A stretch of 64,000 nucleotides of DNA from Rhizodiscina lignyota (GCA_010015805.1 ML978123.1:2480001-2544000); one strand, 5' to 3'; shown: positions 23,630-35,204, numbered from the stretch's first letter. A program made the numbers and translations. Notes: generated by a model not told the origin, from the letters alone.

Positions 23630-24408
23630 ATGGCTACAGTGTCAGGCCCGGGCATTCTCTTCGTCAATTCTAAGATCAAAAAGCCAGACCAGCTTTCAGA
23701 AGAAACATTCACAAAATGGTACAACGACGTGCACGTTCCAGATGTGCTGAATGCAAGGCCCGGCGAGATGCGCGCAGCTTGGCGATATGAATGCATTGAT
23801 CCCGAGCGAGAGGCAAAATATCTGGCCATCTACACCATGGAAGATCTAGCGTTTGGCGCTAGCGAAGAGTTTAAGAACATCCCTCTCCACCACAGTCTCT
23901 TTCCGGGAAGTGGATCCAGCCACGACTTTATCGAGTTTGATAGCAGGTTCTACAAGCGGACCAAGGTGTTTGAGACGAAGTCTACGAAGCCTGGTACGTT
24001 ACATTGCTCATACACTCGGTGACCTTGATTCAACGGGGATACAAGACCTTCTGACAAGATGAAGGTCGGGCTGCAATTGCCATAGTGGCTGCTATGCAAC
24101 CGCCCGAGGGCGGTGACGAAGACCTCGACAACTGGTATAAGCAAGAGCACCTGCAGCAAGTTTCTGAGCAGCCCGGTTGGCGGCGTAGCACTCGATACGA
24201 GCTTGCTCGACAAGCTATAGGTACTGGTGCCCCAAAGTATCTGGCGATCCACGAGTTCGAGGAGGGGACGTTGCCAGGAGGAGAGAAAGTCGTTGCGTTT
24301 GAGCCAGTAAGCGAATGGTCAGAAAGGGTTATGAAGGAGGCGAAGGCAATCGATGCCGGGAAGTTTAAGCTGGTGGCGAGTTTTGGCGAGAAAGACTCGG
24401 TGATGTAG
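23630..24408 (+). CDS. EthD-like protein with two dimeric alpha+beta barrel halves
   Basis: Two exons, 23630-23993 and 24059-24408, giving 237 aa. The first half has LFVNSKIKKPDQLSEETFTK followed by WYNDVHVPDVLNARPGEMRA. The second half repeats the plan: IAIVAAMQPPEGGDEDLDNW, YKQEHLQQVSEQPGWRRSTR. The pattern (strand, W-Y-x-x-x-H helix, strand with R-Y, then K-Y-L-A-I) is that of EthD/ABM-type ferredoxin-like barrels, here fused in tandem so one chain can form the barrel. Such proteins act in oxidation or binding of small hydrophobic compounds. The substrate here is unknown. There is no signal peptide. The next gene downstream is the unrelated 2EXR protein. Confidence 0.82.
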
Positions 24409-24733
24409 TGTGAGTACGCGGCTCTGAAAGAACGCAAAACTTGCCCTGGAGAAATTGGTAAATAAACCTTTGGCTCAGGTCCTTTAATTTACCAGGGACT
24501 TGAAAAACAGTCCGCAGAATCTTTCTGCCTGAGGTTGTCATGACAACGTCACTCACACATGGCCTACTTAACACTTGGGATCCTCTTCTATTTCGTCTAT
24601 CAGTCCTCCGTGCCACTTCACGAACACCAATGCAACTCTCTTCGAACATGGACACGGTAAGATACAAACGCAATTCTTCATCAACTGATATTACGATGAA
24701 GTTAGAATTGATCCATTTCCGATAACATCTACC
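24409..24733. other. Short intergenic region
   Basis: 325 bp between two plus-strand genes; nothing beyond 3' and 5' flanks is seen. Confidence 0.5.
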
Positions 24734-25516
24734 ATGGCGCACTCTGCAGACCTTTCCACAAGTGTCCCACCATTCCTGCGAATTCCGCGAGAGATACGTG
24801 ATAAAATTTACGTTCTTTCCGGAAAAAAGCCTCCATATCTCCGTTTAGGAGGATACGAGTGGGAGGGGTATTTGGGGCCCGGGCGTAGTGGCTGGCATGT
24901 GCAGTTCACTTCCGGACCACATTACGGTCTGCCAAAGGTTGGACTGCTTTGGGTCAGCCGACAGCTGCGTCGGGAAGTTCTGGAAACGATCTCGGAATTT
25001 TTCCCGCAAGCGACAGTGTTCCCCCGCAAATACAAGTGTGAGAAGACAAATTTGAGCCGTGCAGTCTGCCGAACAATTCTAGGAGCAACAACCGTAGTCG
25101 AACTAAACTACCATAAAGTATGGGAAGGCGACCCTGACATTAAAGAGATCCTCACGGAGATGTCAAAGAGAGTACACGATGAACCCACACGAGTACTGAG
25201 ACATGTCGAGCTGGTGCAGATAAAGTACATGGTCGAGGGAATCAAAGAGACGATCACAACACCTTGGAAAGAACTAGTGGGCAATATCGACTGTCTACTT
25301 GGTGTCTTGAAGCCGCTTCTTCAGGCTATGCCTCTCCTAAAGCTTGTTCGCGTCCGGGTCGAAATACTCGATGATCAGCTTCCCGCTGCGATGAAGTTTA
25401 CCAACTGCGAGTATCAACATACGTTCTGCGAAACCGACACTGAGCGCAAGGAGACGGAGCGAAGGATGGAGGCTTGCTTTGGACCACTGGTCAACGAAGT
25501 TGAGGATACGTCGTAA
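24734..25516 (+). CDS. 2EXR-domain (F-box-like) protein of unknown function
   Basis: Single exon, 260 aa. It begins with an FLRIPREIRDKIYVLSGKKP segment (residues 14-33), the hallmark opening of the fungal 2EXR/F-box-like family: a Leu-Pro-x-E-I-R-x-x-I-Y helix followed by short strands. A LLWVSRQLRREVLETI helix (about 76-91) is typical of the same family. The rest is mixed alpha/beta with no catalytic motif. These proteins are numerous and fast-evolving in Pezizomycotina; their role is unknown, and a substrate-adaptor role is only suggested by the F-box resemblance. Just after the stop, a 14-bp direct repeat (25525-25538 and 25544-25557) is present. Confidence 0.8.
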   Translation: MAHSADLSTSVPPFLRIPREIRDKIYVLSGKKPPYLRLGGYEWEGYLGPGRSGWHVQFTSGPHYGLPKVGLLWVSRQLRREVLETISEFFPQATVFPRKYKCEKTNLSRAVCRTILGATTVVELNYHKVWEGDPDIKEILTEMSKRVHDEPTRVLRHVELVQIKYMVEGIKETITTPWKELVGNIDCLLGVLKPLLQAMPLLKLVRVRVEILDDQLPAAMKFTNCEYQHTFCETDTERKETERRMEACFGPLVNEVEDTS

Positions 25517-25672
25517 GGCGGAAGTGGATTCATTCGGCGAAATTGGATTCATTCGGCAGGTGAAGTGTACGAGGAACGGGCTCGCGGGATTGCGGGCCTA
25601 TGCGTAGCATTGGCTCTCTGGAATAGACGCAGGCCGCAATGGAGGTTCAGATATCCTGCAAAAAGGCAAAAT

Positions 25673-26838
25673 TCACACAGACTTTCCACCGTCACCATTT
25701 CCACTAGACTTTTGGCCTTCCAAAACATCCTTGATGCTGACCATGCCACTACCCCTCTCAAGCGGCTGCTGCTGGTTTGGGCCTGCCTTCCACCCGATCA
25801 TATAAATGAGTCGGAACGTTGCGGGCACGCCGCCACTGTTGCCAGTAGTCTCTGGATCTTCCGCATGTAACTCTCTATATATGCCCTCTGCTGCTGCGAG
25901 TATGTCTCGAGATATAGGTCCGTGCTCTCGGCCAAGGACAGCATTCGACTCGCCCATAGCCTGTAGGTCTTTCATGAGACTGAACATATCCGGATACTCC
26001 ACAATGATATCATCCACGTCTACTGTAAGGAGTTGGAATCCAGCACGCTGCAACAGTCCTCCTACGTCCCGAACGTCGGCCAGTGGAGACGTATGTGGTG
26101 CAACTCCTCCACGTCGGTCTAGTTCGGCCAACTGTAGAGACGTGCGTAGCTCGAAGAGTGTATCGCCACCAAACATGACTCCAAGAAATGGCGCGTCAGG
26201 TTTTAAGATCTGGTTTATTTGGCGAAGAGTAGAAGGGAGGTCGTTGATCCAATGGAGGCTGAGGGAACTCAAGACGGCGTCGAAGCTTTCCGGTTCGTAT
26301 GGGAGAGATTCTTCGGTGTCTATCACATCGCGGACTATGGGTATGGAATCATTGAAGGGTAAATCGTCATCCCGGTGCAATAGGGATGGTGACGAGTCAG
26401 CGGCTGTGATTTGGCCAACCTTCGTTTTCAAAGGTGCAGAGACGGGATGAGAAGAATAGTTGTCGGGGTCTGGTCGAGTGAGTATGCGAGCGATGTTGCA
26501 TGCATTCGCTCCGAGGTCGAGGACGTGTGGAAAGAAGCGGTTTATATCCTGTACAAGTAGAAGACCCAGTCAGCGAGTTGGTACACAGCGCAATGGGATC
26601 GCAACCTTACCAGCAGGCGCTCACAAAGCCTTGAGGCAACCTCATCGCGTAAGTAGTCGACCTTTCTGCTCAATTCCGTATCAGATGCGGCGCGCTCTCG
26701 CTGCATGTACTTGACATTTCGGTCAAAGACATTGAAATTTGGGCCACCAGGGGCCTGGACGGCGTAGCTGCGAATAGCACTAGCAGAGCATCGGGATGGC
26801 GATAAAAGTCGTCTCAAGGTGCGAGGAACGCATTGCAT
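25673..26838 (-). CDS. NDUFAF5: Mitochondrial SAM-dependent methyltransferase, NDUFAF5-type complex I assembly factor
   Basis: Two exons (minus), 26611-26838 and 25673-26548, giving 367 aa. The N-terminus MQCVPRTLRRLLSPSRCSAS is basic and Arg-rich, fitting a mitochondrial leader. NVFDRNVKYMQRERAA near residue 32-47 is the characteristic NDUFAF5 entry motif. VLDLGANACNIARIL (85-99) is the SAM-binding loop, AVLSSLSLHWINDLP is the family LHW motif, and GVMFGGDTLFELRTSLQLAE follows. NDUFAF5 proteins modify an NDUFS7 residue during complex I assembly. The C-terminus ends with PATFRLIYMIGWKAG and a GQKSSGNG tail. It is head-to-head with the dynactin gene, 194 bp between starts. Confidence 0.93.
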
Positions 26839-27032
26839 TGCGAGCTGTCGCGAAGGCCCACTCAATTGCCCGTAGGATTGACAATGGAATTGAAGAAACG
26901 GAATTTGGAGTGTCACACTGCAGTAATGACGTTCTCCAGCGCGGCGAATTGAAATCGCGGGCGCGTCGACGCGTCCCTTGAACTTTTCTTGACTTTAGCA
27001 ACTGCGCATCCTCCCCTCCCCCGGCGAGAGCC
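26839..27032. promoter_or_regulatory. Compact bidirectional promoter (NDUFAF5-like / dynactin p62)
   Basis: Only 194 bp separate the two start codons on opposite strands, so both promoters must share this segment. No clear TATA box is seen. Confidence 0.5.
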
Positions 27033-28901
27033 ATGGCTCAAGTTTTCCCGTATACCTACTACTCTTGCCCATGCGTGGAATCCTCCTCTACCAAGCCCAA
27101 CGCTGTTCAGAGCGCACCACAGGAAGCGGCTCCTTTCCTGGAAGACGAAGAGGAAAACACCTTTGACCCGCGCTCTCCTCGAGCTAATTTTTCCTTATAC
27201 CCCATCGAACACCTCCTGTACTGTACCGATTGCCATCAGATACGATGCCCCCGGTGTATGGTGGAGGAGGTGGTGTGCTGGTACTGCCCGAACTGTCTGT
27301 TCGAGGTGCCGAGCAGCACAGTGAGAAGTGACGGTAACAGGTAAACAGGTCCGAAATGAGCATTGCACTGCTCGCCTTAACGATGCTAACAATTCGTTAG
27401 ATGCACCCGAAATTGCTATAATTGCCCAATATGTACCTCCATCCTATCCATCTCCTCACTCGAAAAGCCTACTGAAGGTCTCACTCCAAACGATGCTGCA
27501 AGCGATGCAGCGAAAGCGCCAGGCGGACCATATTTTCTCTCTTGTCCATTCTGTCAATGGAGCTCGCTTGAGATTGGGATTCAGTTCGAAAAACACTTTA
27601 ACCTTACTTCGCAGTTGCAGAAGATCATCAGAGGCGACACTCACCGTCTCGGCTCTGTGACCGACCTCGCTTCACCGCGTGGTGAGGAGATGGAAGGCGA
27701 GATTCAAGGGCGTGCGTCGGTAGCTTCTGTTGAAGACACAGCTCCCTTGCCGATCCAAGGTGATACCGAGACATTGTTCACAAACCTATACAACTTCTAC
27801 CGAGCACAACTCTCCGAACTCTCAGACGCGAACCCTTACAGCTTGTCATCTGATTACAGTTTCGCTTCACCGAGCTCGATCACACGACTGATGAACCTTT
27901 ATGGTAGTGGTGGCCGTACAAAGAAGGACAGACCAAAACCTATTCGAGAGGCAGCTGAGTTCTCTGAGGGACAAAAGGTTTCTAATCCGTTATCGGAAAA
28001 AGAGAATATCGATCGCATCAGGTCAGTGGGCTGGGAAGGTACGGCAAGTGTCGAACAACGTCTTCAACAATGTCGTGAAGATGTTGGCTTTGTCGATGAG
28101 CTCCGGCCGCTCGCTACCCTTCTACGCACGAAGAAGTCGAAACGATGCAAGATTTGCCGCCAAATATTGTCTCGACCAGAATCCAAAGTTTCTACGAACC
28201 GCTACAAGATCAAGCTATTGGCGCTCAATAACATTCCAAAGATCACGATGCGTTCTCTCAATGCTCAGCCTGCTCAACATCCTTCCTTTCCCATGCAAGC
28301 TACAGCTCCAGGGTCTGACGAGGCCAGCACTCTTAAGCCGCTTGTCCCAACGCACTTCCTTCTCACGATCACCAACCCTCTCTTCGACTCTATCAAGGTC
28401 ACACTCGCTACCCCGTCTACTACTCCAGGTTGCGTTAAATCAAAAGTCACAATCCTCTGCCCTCAATTCGACGTTGGAGCAAACACAGATGTTTGGGATG
28501 AGGCGTTGAGTTCTGCTACCGATAGAAGCAGTAAACGACAAAGCCAGATGCTCTCTGCTGGGCCAGATGGCGGCTCTTTGACTGGAATTCAGGCGGAAGC
28601 GGGCAAAGTCTGGGAAAGGGGTCGAAACTGGACCAGTATTGTTGTTGAGGTGGCACCTGGGTCATTGCCTGATTCTATTGGGCATGTGACCCTTGGGGAC
28701 GATGCACAGGGCGACGGTGGAGCTGCGTTGGATGAGGATGAAGATGTGCTTGAGATACCCATTTTTGTTCGGTTGGAATACGAAACAGAGGCTGGCGGAG
28801 ATGATGGTGGAGCAGCACACGCCAGGAAAGAGGATGCGGGAAAGGAAAAGCGAGAAGAAGCGTTCTGGGCGGTGCTTGGGGTTGGCAGAATTGCGGGCTA
28901 A
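27033..28901 (+). CDS. Dynactin subunit p62 (DCTN4 family)
   Basis: Dynactin pointed-end subunit p62, which links dynein to cargo and the cortex. Exons are 27033-27340 and 27401-28901 (junction codon AG|A), giving 602 aa. The N-terminus carries the family zinc-binding Cys pairs: SCPC, YCTDCHQIRCPRC, WYCPNC, CTRNCYNCPIC and SCPFC. A later KRCKICRQIL follows. A central FTNLYNFYRAQLSEL helix, LRPLATLLRTKKSKRCKIC and RYKIKLLALNNIPKI precede the beta-rich C-terminal half with THFLLTITNPLFDSIKVTL. An acidic DEDEDVLEIPIFVRLEYE stretch ends the fold. All of these match fungal p62 order. Confidence 0.93.
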
Positions 28902-30199
28902 TTGGACAAATACAGTATGAACTGCGTTCGTGGTCGCTAACGAACACAGGATTTGATCCAGAAAAAAGAACTTTAAAGAGGCCACATGACGCGTACGGCT
29001 TCTTTCAATCAATCATGGATAGTTGAATGCCCTTGCTTTGTCAAGTATCCTCTGACGCTGCAAAAGGTGCTTGCACAAGTCGAACGGTCCGGAGAGGCCT
29101 TCTAGTCGCTCCAGCAGGCAGGTTGAAAAGATGTCTACTGGCTGAAGTTAAGGAGCGACACTAACTTCGTACTCACTGTGCACGTATCCTGGGCAGAGTG
29201 GGATGACCCAGAGTAGTATTCGCTTAGGTCCGCAATTGGTAACTTCGTCAAACGTATCAATGGACGAATCAAGGAGACGTGTTTCAACAAGGCAACTGTA
29301 GCGGAGAAAACAAGCACCATCCGCTTACTCAACTCATCTTGTGTTTGGATAAAACCAGAAATGGTCGTCATCGCCAGTTGAGGAGTATGTAAGAACTGAA
29401 GATGGGCACACCCGTCTCTAAATGTCGGAGTTAACGGAAGGCTGCTTATTTTAGTGAGCCTCTGTATAGTCAACTCCACCACTATGTCGTGGGTGACCCT
29501 ACTGTGCAATTTGCTCCAGATATAAATCCACTTCAAGCCAGGAAACACATCGTTTTACGAGTGCGGATCACGTCAGTCCATGAGACGCAGAACCGAGGTG
29601 CCAACGGCCAAGAGCGGTATCCCGCATTCAAGCAGCATGCGGCCAAATTAACGCCACGGTATCACTCGCGCGAATTCACTGTTACAGATGATAATAGAGC
29701 ATAGTCTTCTTCTGGGCCGTATTTGCGCTGAGTAAGTGAGATCCGGGGCTGGCAAAATATTGATTGGGAGGAAGGGATCATGGATGTTTCGTCATCCCAT
29801 CGTGTTCACCCCGACATCAAACACCTTTGGTTTCCATACCGACTGGATATTACACGCTCTCCTCGCTCTTTCTCCTCCGCATCGTTGCGGATTTGAGTGG
29901 AGCTGCAAATACTCAGACTGGGCGCAGGAGTGTGCTTTCCTTTAATTTCGCCACTTTCCTGTGTGCACGACATGTCTCCTCGATTAAACTCTCAAACGTA
30001 GTCTTTTTTCTCATCTCATGTGACCACAAATACCTAATCAGAAACTCAAACGTATTTGGTGATTAATAGTTAACAAGGCGCTCTATTTCCGCTTAGCCTC
30101 TTTACTTTATATTAGCGCTGCGCGCCATAGAGCTGTTCACGCTAACCTGACGCTCAAGCATTGCTTTACCTCTATCCTGCGTCGCCAAACTAAATCGCA
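28902..30199. other. Intergenic region with one doubtful minus-strand frame
   Basis: 1.3 kb. A 137-codon minus-strand frame at 29135-29548 has some protein-like helical character (SGFIQTQDELSKRM) but no family match and no clear partner exons. Near the right end, TTTATATTA (about 30103) could be the core promoter of the Vps62-like gene. Confidence 0.4.
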
Positions 30200-31657
30200 A
30201 TGCTTCTACAAGTCATTCCCACCTCCCTTTGGCTATCACTCCTACTTCCACTATGGACCACTGCTGCGGATCCAGGCATTCCTGACTATGTACTGAAATA
30301 CGGTAATCGTGTCGCATCCTTCCTCAAAGAAAGTCACTGATGGCTCAGCTCCACTCGTTTTCCTCGACGTCAATGAGCTCTATTTCCCCTCAGATATTGG
30401 CGCGCAGATTCCAAACACTCACCTCGACCTCAACTTCACTCCTGTTGCCGAACCCCGGAACACGGACTTGACTAATTTATCAGATCTGAATCAAGCTGGT
30501 GGAAACTGCACTACAGATGACTTCGATGCTTGCCCCCTGTATCTCACCTTCAACGGTAACATCACCTCCGATCCACCATGGTTGCACGGCGTCGTGCCTG
30601 ATTCCGTTGGCGCGACGAATGGTGCTATCTCATGTGCTGTCGTTGTTACAGATCATGGAGATGGCATAGTCGATGCTTATTACTTCTATTTCTATGCTTT
30701 CAATCTCGGACTAGTAATCCAAGGGGCGGGCATCCCTCCAGAGTTTGCTGGACGTGTCGCTGGTAACCACCTCGGTGACTGGGAGGTAAGTATAGCGGCT
30801 CCTCATCTTGAGAGCTATGTTCTCTTAATTAACCATTCGCAGCACACAATGACTCGATTCAAGAACGGTCAACCGCAAACTATATGGTTCAGTGCACACG
30901 ATGTAGGCACATAGCAACATGAATGATCCTACCGTTCACTAACGTCATCATAGTCTGGAAACGTTTACACCTACGATGCTCTATCGAAGAATGGAACCCG
31001 CCACATTGTATATTCTGCCCTTGGTGGGCATCCGAACTATCCGATTCCAGGTATTCATTCGCGCAACGAGACCGTTATTATTTTGAATGATACTACATCT
31101 GCTGGACCGCTTTGGGATCCCGTTAGGAGCGCATATTTTTACACGTTCACGCCGACCTCTTCAACAAATGGCACGTTCAGAGCAGCAGGATCAACACCAG
31201 ACGCGCCAATCGACTGGCTCTACTTCCTCGGCAGATGGGGTGACAAGCAATACAACGCTAGCAACCCGATTCAATTTAATTTCCTTAATTTAGAGCACAC
31301 TTGGGATGTAAGCATTGCTATGTCCTACTCGCGAGAAGACAACCACTGACCATTGTCCAGGATGGCCCAACCGGCCCTCTAGATAAGGATCTGAACCGCA
31401 CGGAAACATGTCCTGACCGTGTATCACCGTGCCCAACAACTACAAAGCTCCCCACCATAACCGGCGACCCTACGCCTTCGCAAACGGTCGCCCGGACGAA
31501 GACGGCTACAGTTTCGTCCACAACTTCGGAGCTGCCAGCTTCCAGCTCTCAGGGTGGTGCTGCATCTTCTACACCATCGGGTGGCTATGGTCCGCATCCT
31601 GTGTATGTCTCAAGACCCGCGCTGTATGCATTAGGAGCAAGCTTCTTGTGGCTTTGA
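30200..31657 (+). CDS. Secreted, possibly GPI-anchored Vps62-related (DUF946) protein
   Basis: Five exons, 30200-30302, 30349-30785, 30843-30902, 30954-31307 and 31361-31657, give 416 aa. The signal peptide is MLLQVIPTSLWLSLLLPLWT. The mature protein starts DPGIPDYVLKYAPLVFLDVN with the first splice inside KYA. The Vps62/DUF946 signature includes YFPSDIGAQIPNTH, DAYYFYFYAFNLG, VAGNHLGDWEHTMTRF (second junction), AHDSGNVYTY (third junction), VYSALGGHPNYPIPG, SAGPLWDP and YFLGRWGDKQY. After TCPDRVSPCP comes a Ser/Thr-rich linker and a C-terminal hydrophobic tail (LYALGASFLWL) typical of GPI-anchor signals. Yeast Vps62 is implicated in vacuolar sorting, but this is a secreted wall-type version of unknown function. 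Confidence 0.9.
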
Positions 31658-32301
31658 TTGGGCTCAATTGATGGGCAACATGGCGTTGTCCAAGCGGTTG
31701 CGTTGGGCGTTTGGTGTATACTACTGCTGAATTGATAGAGATCCTTTATTTGAACAACACGTAAGAGAGTCGCACGATAGGCCGACAGGTATAAATGTTC
31801 GCGACATTCCTAATTTACGCGTCTTAATGTCTTACACGATTGTCGCTTAGTCAGACTGTTCGCAATGCCGCGTCTGACGCGCTCCCCACCGACCGAACCC
31901 TTCCCCGTCTTATGTATTCTCCCGCATTTTATGTATGCTGATTATGGATAGCTGCAGTTTGCGGTGTCCGTCGACAGGCGGATTTGGCGAGATCGAGCTT
32001 ATCTATTCAGCTCCAAGTCGAGTGTGGTCTCGTGTAGGTATCATATACCTCCCTTGCCCTCGCCACACTGCGTGCCCCTTACTCTTTCGAGATGATCGGC
32101 GCAAGGAAGATGCAGGGTGGGACGAACTAGAGTTTCTCCAAATACAGAAGAGCACTCAGTAATCTCTCCGAGAAAAGGAAGAGGTGGTAAGTACACGCTT
32201 TCAGCATCATTTATTATTCCGAGTCCCACATCGAACATTTTGCTTGCTGTGTTTCGTATCACTTCTCTCCCTCCGTACCTGTTGCACGTATCCAGAAAGA
32301 C
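31658..32301. other. Intergenic region before the acyltransferase
   Basis: 644 bp; only short frames. It holds the 3' flank of the Vps62-like gene and the promoter of the BAHD gene. Confidence 0.5.
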
Positions 32302-33699
32302 ATGCGTCAGACCGGTCCTACCAGCTTTGAGCTGGGGTTCTTTGACCAGATACCCAGTGTCTCAACATATACCGTAATCCTACTGGGATTTCCATTACCA
32401 GCAGGTACAGACCTCCAAGATGTCAAGAATCAGCTCCGGGCCGCGACCGATACATTAGCAAAAGCGTTTCCCTGGACCCGTGGTAGAGTCCTTCTCCACG
32501 TGCCAGAAGAAGAGAAGAATACATCAAGCGGCACGTACTCTGTCACCACAGAACGTCCAAATGAAATTATCCGGTTCGAAGACGTCACAACGAGTCTCCC
32601 ATCCTATGAAGAAATACTCAGGGCCAAGGTGCCCATAACAATGATACCACCGGAAATTCTCGCACCACGAGAAGGACTCCCTTCCCACGTAGACCCAAGC
32701 AAGGACGATGTATCCGCACTTGATATCCAAGTCAATCTAGTCAACGGTGGACTTCTTTTATGCTTTGCCAGTAACCACAATGTAACCGATATGAATGGGC
32801 AGGGCCAACTGATACGACTTTTCGCTCGCGCTCTTTCGCACGACGAGCCTTTTACAAAGCAGCAAGTGGAGATTGGCAACATTGATCGGCGAGAATTCCT
32901 GCCGCGATTGAAGAATGGAGAAAAGGCACCGGGGTTTGAGCATCTTTTTGGCCCGAGCAAATTAGGCCAGAATACTTGGGGAGCTGCTGGGCCACCCGCC
33001 TCTTGGAAAATGGCTCGCTTTCCATCGGAGAAGCTTAAGGTTCTGAAAGAGCTCGCCAGCAGGAAGAACTACTCGATGATAGTGAATGGCACCACATCTG
33101 CCGGACCGGAATGGATAAGCACCAACGATGCTCTTTCGGCCTTCCTCTGGCAGCGCATTACTGCTGCAAGGGCAAATCACCTTGACACCAAGGACTCAAC
33201 GAACCTCGTCCGAGCAATCAACTCCAGAAAGCGATTGCAACCACAGATCCCAGAAGAGTACATGGGACATTTCGTGTACGGCACATTGAATAGCTTCCCA
33301 ATCGAAGAGATTGTCGAGGAGGAGAATATTGCGCGAGTTGCGGCAGCCTTGAGACAGTCTCTCTACGATACGGACGATTATACTATTCGCGCATTTCTTG
33401 ACACCATCTCAAAGGAGTCCGATAAGTCCAAGGTCGACTACACCACGACGATGAAATGGCACAGAGATGTCATCTTGTCCTCCTGGGCAGAGCTGGGCCT
33501 GAGCACAACAGAATTTGGAAGCTTGGGGACGCCCGACTTTGTGAGAAGGCCAAACTTCGCTCCGTTGCCATCGTGCATATTTGTGGTGGACAAAACCAAG
33601 AGAGGAGACTATGACGTCGCGATTTGTCTCACCACGGAAGATTGGGCGGAGCTGGAGAAAGACAAAGTATGGGAGGAATACGTGGAAATGATCGGATAA
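32302..33699 (+). CDS. BAHD-family acyltransferase
   Basis: Acyl-CoA-dependent O/N-acyltransferase, intronless, 465 aa, typical fungal length. The catalytic HxxxD motif is HNVTD at residues 159-163, in CFASNHNVTDMNGQGQLIR. STNDALSAFLWQRITAAR is the conserved mid-protein segment (S/T-x-D-x-L-x-A-x-x-W). The C-terminal DFGWG equivalent is degenerate (FGSLGTPDFVRRP), as is common in fungal members. There is no signal peptide, so it is probably cytosolic. The acyl acceptor is unknown; fungal relatives acetylate secondary metabolites or alkaloids. Downstream lie a short-chain dehydrogenase and a two-barrel ABM protein on the opposite strand, which could be co-functional. Confidence 0.9.
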   Translation: MRQTGPTSFELGFFDQIPSVSTYTVILLGFPLPAGTDLQDVKNQLRAATDTLAKAFPWTRGRVLLHVPEEEKNTSSGTYSVTTERPNEIIRFEDVTTSLPSYEEILRAKVPITMIPPEILAPREGLPSHVDPSKDDVSALDIQVNLVNGGLLLCFASNHNVTDMNGQGQLIRLFARALSHDEPFTKQQVEIGNIDRREFLPRLKNGEKAPGFEHLFGPSKLGQNTWGAAGPPASWKMARFPSEKLKVLKELASRKNYSMIVNGTTSAGPEWISTNDALSAFLWQRITAARANHLDTKDSTNLVRAINSRKRLQPQIPEEYMGHFVYGTLNSFPIEEIVEEENIARVAAALRQSLYDTDDYTIRAFLDTISKESDKSKVDYTTTMKWHRDVILSSWAELGLSTTEFGSLGTPDFVRRPNFAPLPSCIFVVDKTKRGDYDVAICLTTEDWAELEKDKVWEEYVEMIG

Positions 33700-34106
33700 G
33701 ATGACCTTTCTCTCCGACAACGACAACGATGACGAGGCATGGTCTAATTTCAAGAATTCCCCCCACTTCTCCATAATATCTATAGCGGCAAGCGAATAAC
33801 TCTGTGCGCAATCTGTTGTTGATTTCGACTTGAGTTACAGGCAAAGGCAGCTCACTCCCCGGCAGAGCAAGTGCAAATTCGTATATGTTCAAGGCTCATG
33901 TGCCTCTGCAGCAAATTGTATGCCCATTAAACTGCCGCGGAAGTTCAACTCTATGTGCGCTCACACTCAAGCAGCTCCGACGCATAATACAACCAACCCT
34001 TCACACATATATATGAACACTGCCACGGTAACTGAACTCCTGTTTCTGACTTGAGCGCTGAAGTTCAGCGGAATAGAGAACACACGTTCTCTACATCATT
34101 ATTTCC
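33700..34106. other. Convergent intergenic region
   Basis: 407 bp between the BAHD stop and the SDR stop; nothing else seen. Confidence 0.5.
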
Positions 34107-35204
34107 TCATTTTGTAACGAATCGGTCGAGGTTGATACTTGCTGCCTTAGCTGCGGCATCCACATTCCGTTTTCCATACCATTGAGGCATCGTCTGTTGA
34201 ATGGCATCTTCAACCTCTGTCGCACCAAAATCAAGCAGCGCCAACACCTTTCCATTCCATTTCTTATCACTCGCCAGCATTGTCGCGGCCAATGCAACAT
34301 ACTCGGGCGTTTGAACAGTGATACCGTTTGCCTCCATCGCTTCTTTGATTCCTGAGCTCACCATGGCAGTTGCTACAATGTGATGTCAGTCCGCTATAAA
34401 CGATGCTTCACCACCAGGGCCACTTGCCGGTACCCCCCGGAGCAATTGCAGATACGCTGACATCCATCTTTGGTGCGTCAACACGCATAGCGCGTAAAAG
34501 GCCTAGTAACTGTCACCGTCCAGTCAGTGGTCAGTTTACATGATAGAGATCGATGGGTTGGTTCAGCGTACGCCATGTTTAGCTGTCGAGTAGAGCGGGG
34601 CCTGTGGTCGTTCGTTATAGCTTGAACTCGAGGCACTAATCACCAGACTTCCTCCCGGTGGGCTGTTCTGCTTGAAATAGTACATAGCTAGCCTTGCGGC
34701 TTCATCCCTTCTGTTAGCCACATGTTCGTTCGCAGTCGGTTGCATCGGGACGTACTTGAAAGAACAGCCTTTAAGTTCACATCGATCGTTAGAAGGTTAG
34801 GTTCTGCAAGTTCTCCGCTGTCGTCTAGCTTATCATCGAACAAGCTGGTCGATTCAAGTATACCAGCGTTCGCAAATACAATGTCGACGCTGCCGAATTG
34901 GCGTTTAGCTTGAGCAAAGACATTCCGAAGCTCCTTCCACACCAGAACATTGCATTGCATGAACTTGATGTGTCCAGAAAGGGACTGCTCGACACTTCGT
35001 CCGGCACTCTCATCGAGGTCACAGAATACTACCTTAGCTTCACATTTCAATAGGCGTTCAATAATCGCCTTGCCTATGCCGCTTGCACCTCCTGGAAGTC
35101 GTTAGAGAATCTGTCTATGGAAATTGTATTCACGCACCAGTAACTACAGCAACTTTGCCACGGATATTCCCAATTTGAGCTTCATTGACAGTTACATCAG
35201 TCAT
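34107..35204 (-). CDS. Short-chain dehydrogenase/reductase with a GC-AG intron
   Basis: NAD(P)-dependent classical SDR, 292 aa. Exons (minus) are 35138-35204, 34756-35091, 34572-34699, 34428-34509 and 34107-34372. The cofactor motif TGGASGIGKA straddles intron 1. FCDLDES ends the second strand and NAG is in FANAGIL. Catalytic SASSSSYNERPQAPLYSTAKHG contains the Ser and the YxxxK (YSTAK). SAIAPGGTATAM follows, split by intron 4. That intron uses a GCAAGT donor (34427 downward) with a TAG acceptor; the alternative GT donor eight bases upstream would remove GTA-type residues and break the usual P-x-x-T-x-T spacing. Intron 2 ends with an AAG acceptor after a CTAAC branch site. Substrate unknown; the family includes 15-hydroxyprostaglandin dehydrogenase-like fungal enzymes. 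Confidence 0.88.

Noticed and set aside
25806-26450. 214-codon plus-strand frame opposite the NDUFAF5-like gene
   Set aside because: Antisense shadow; no domain and no promoter logic.
29135-29548. 137-codon minus-strand frame between dynactin p62 and the Vps62-like gene
   Set aside because: Some helical character but no recognisable domain and no plausible partner exons; kept only as part of the intergenic note.
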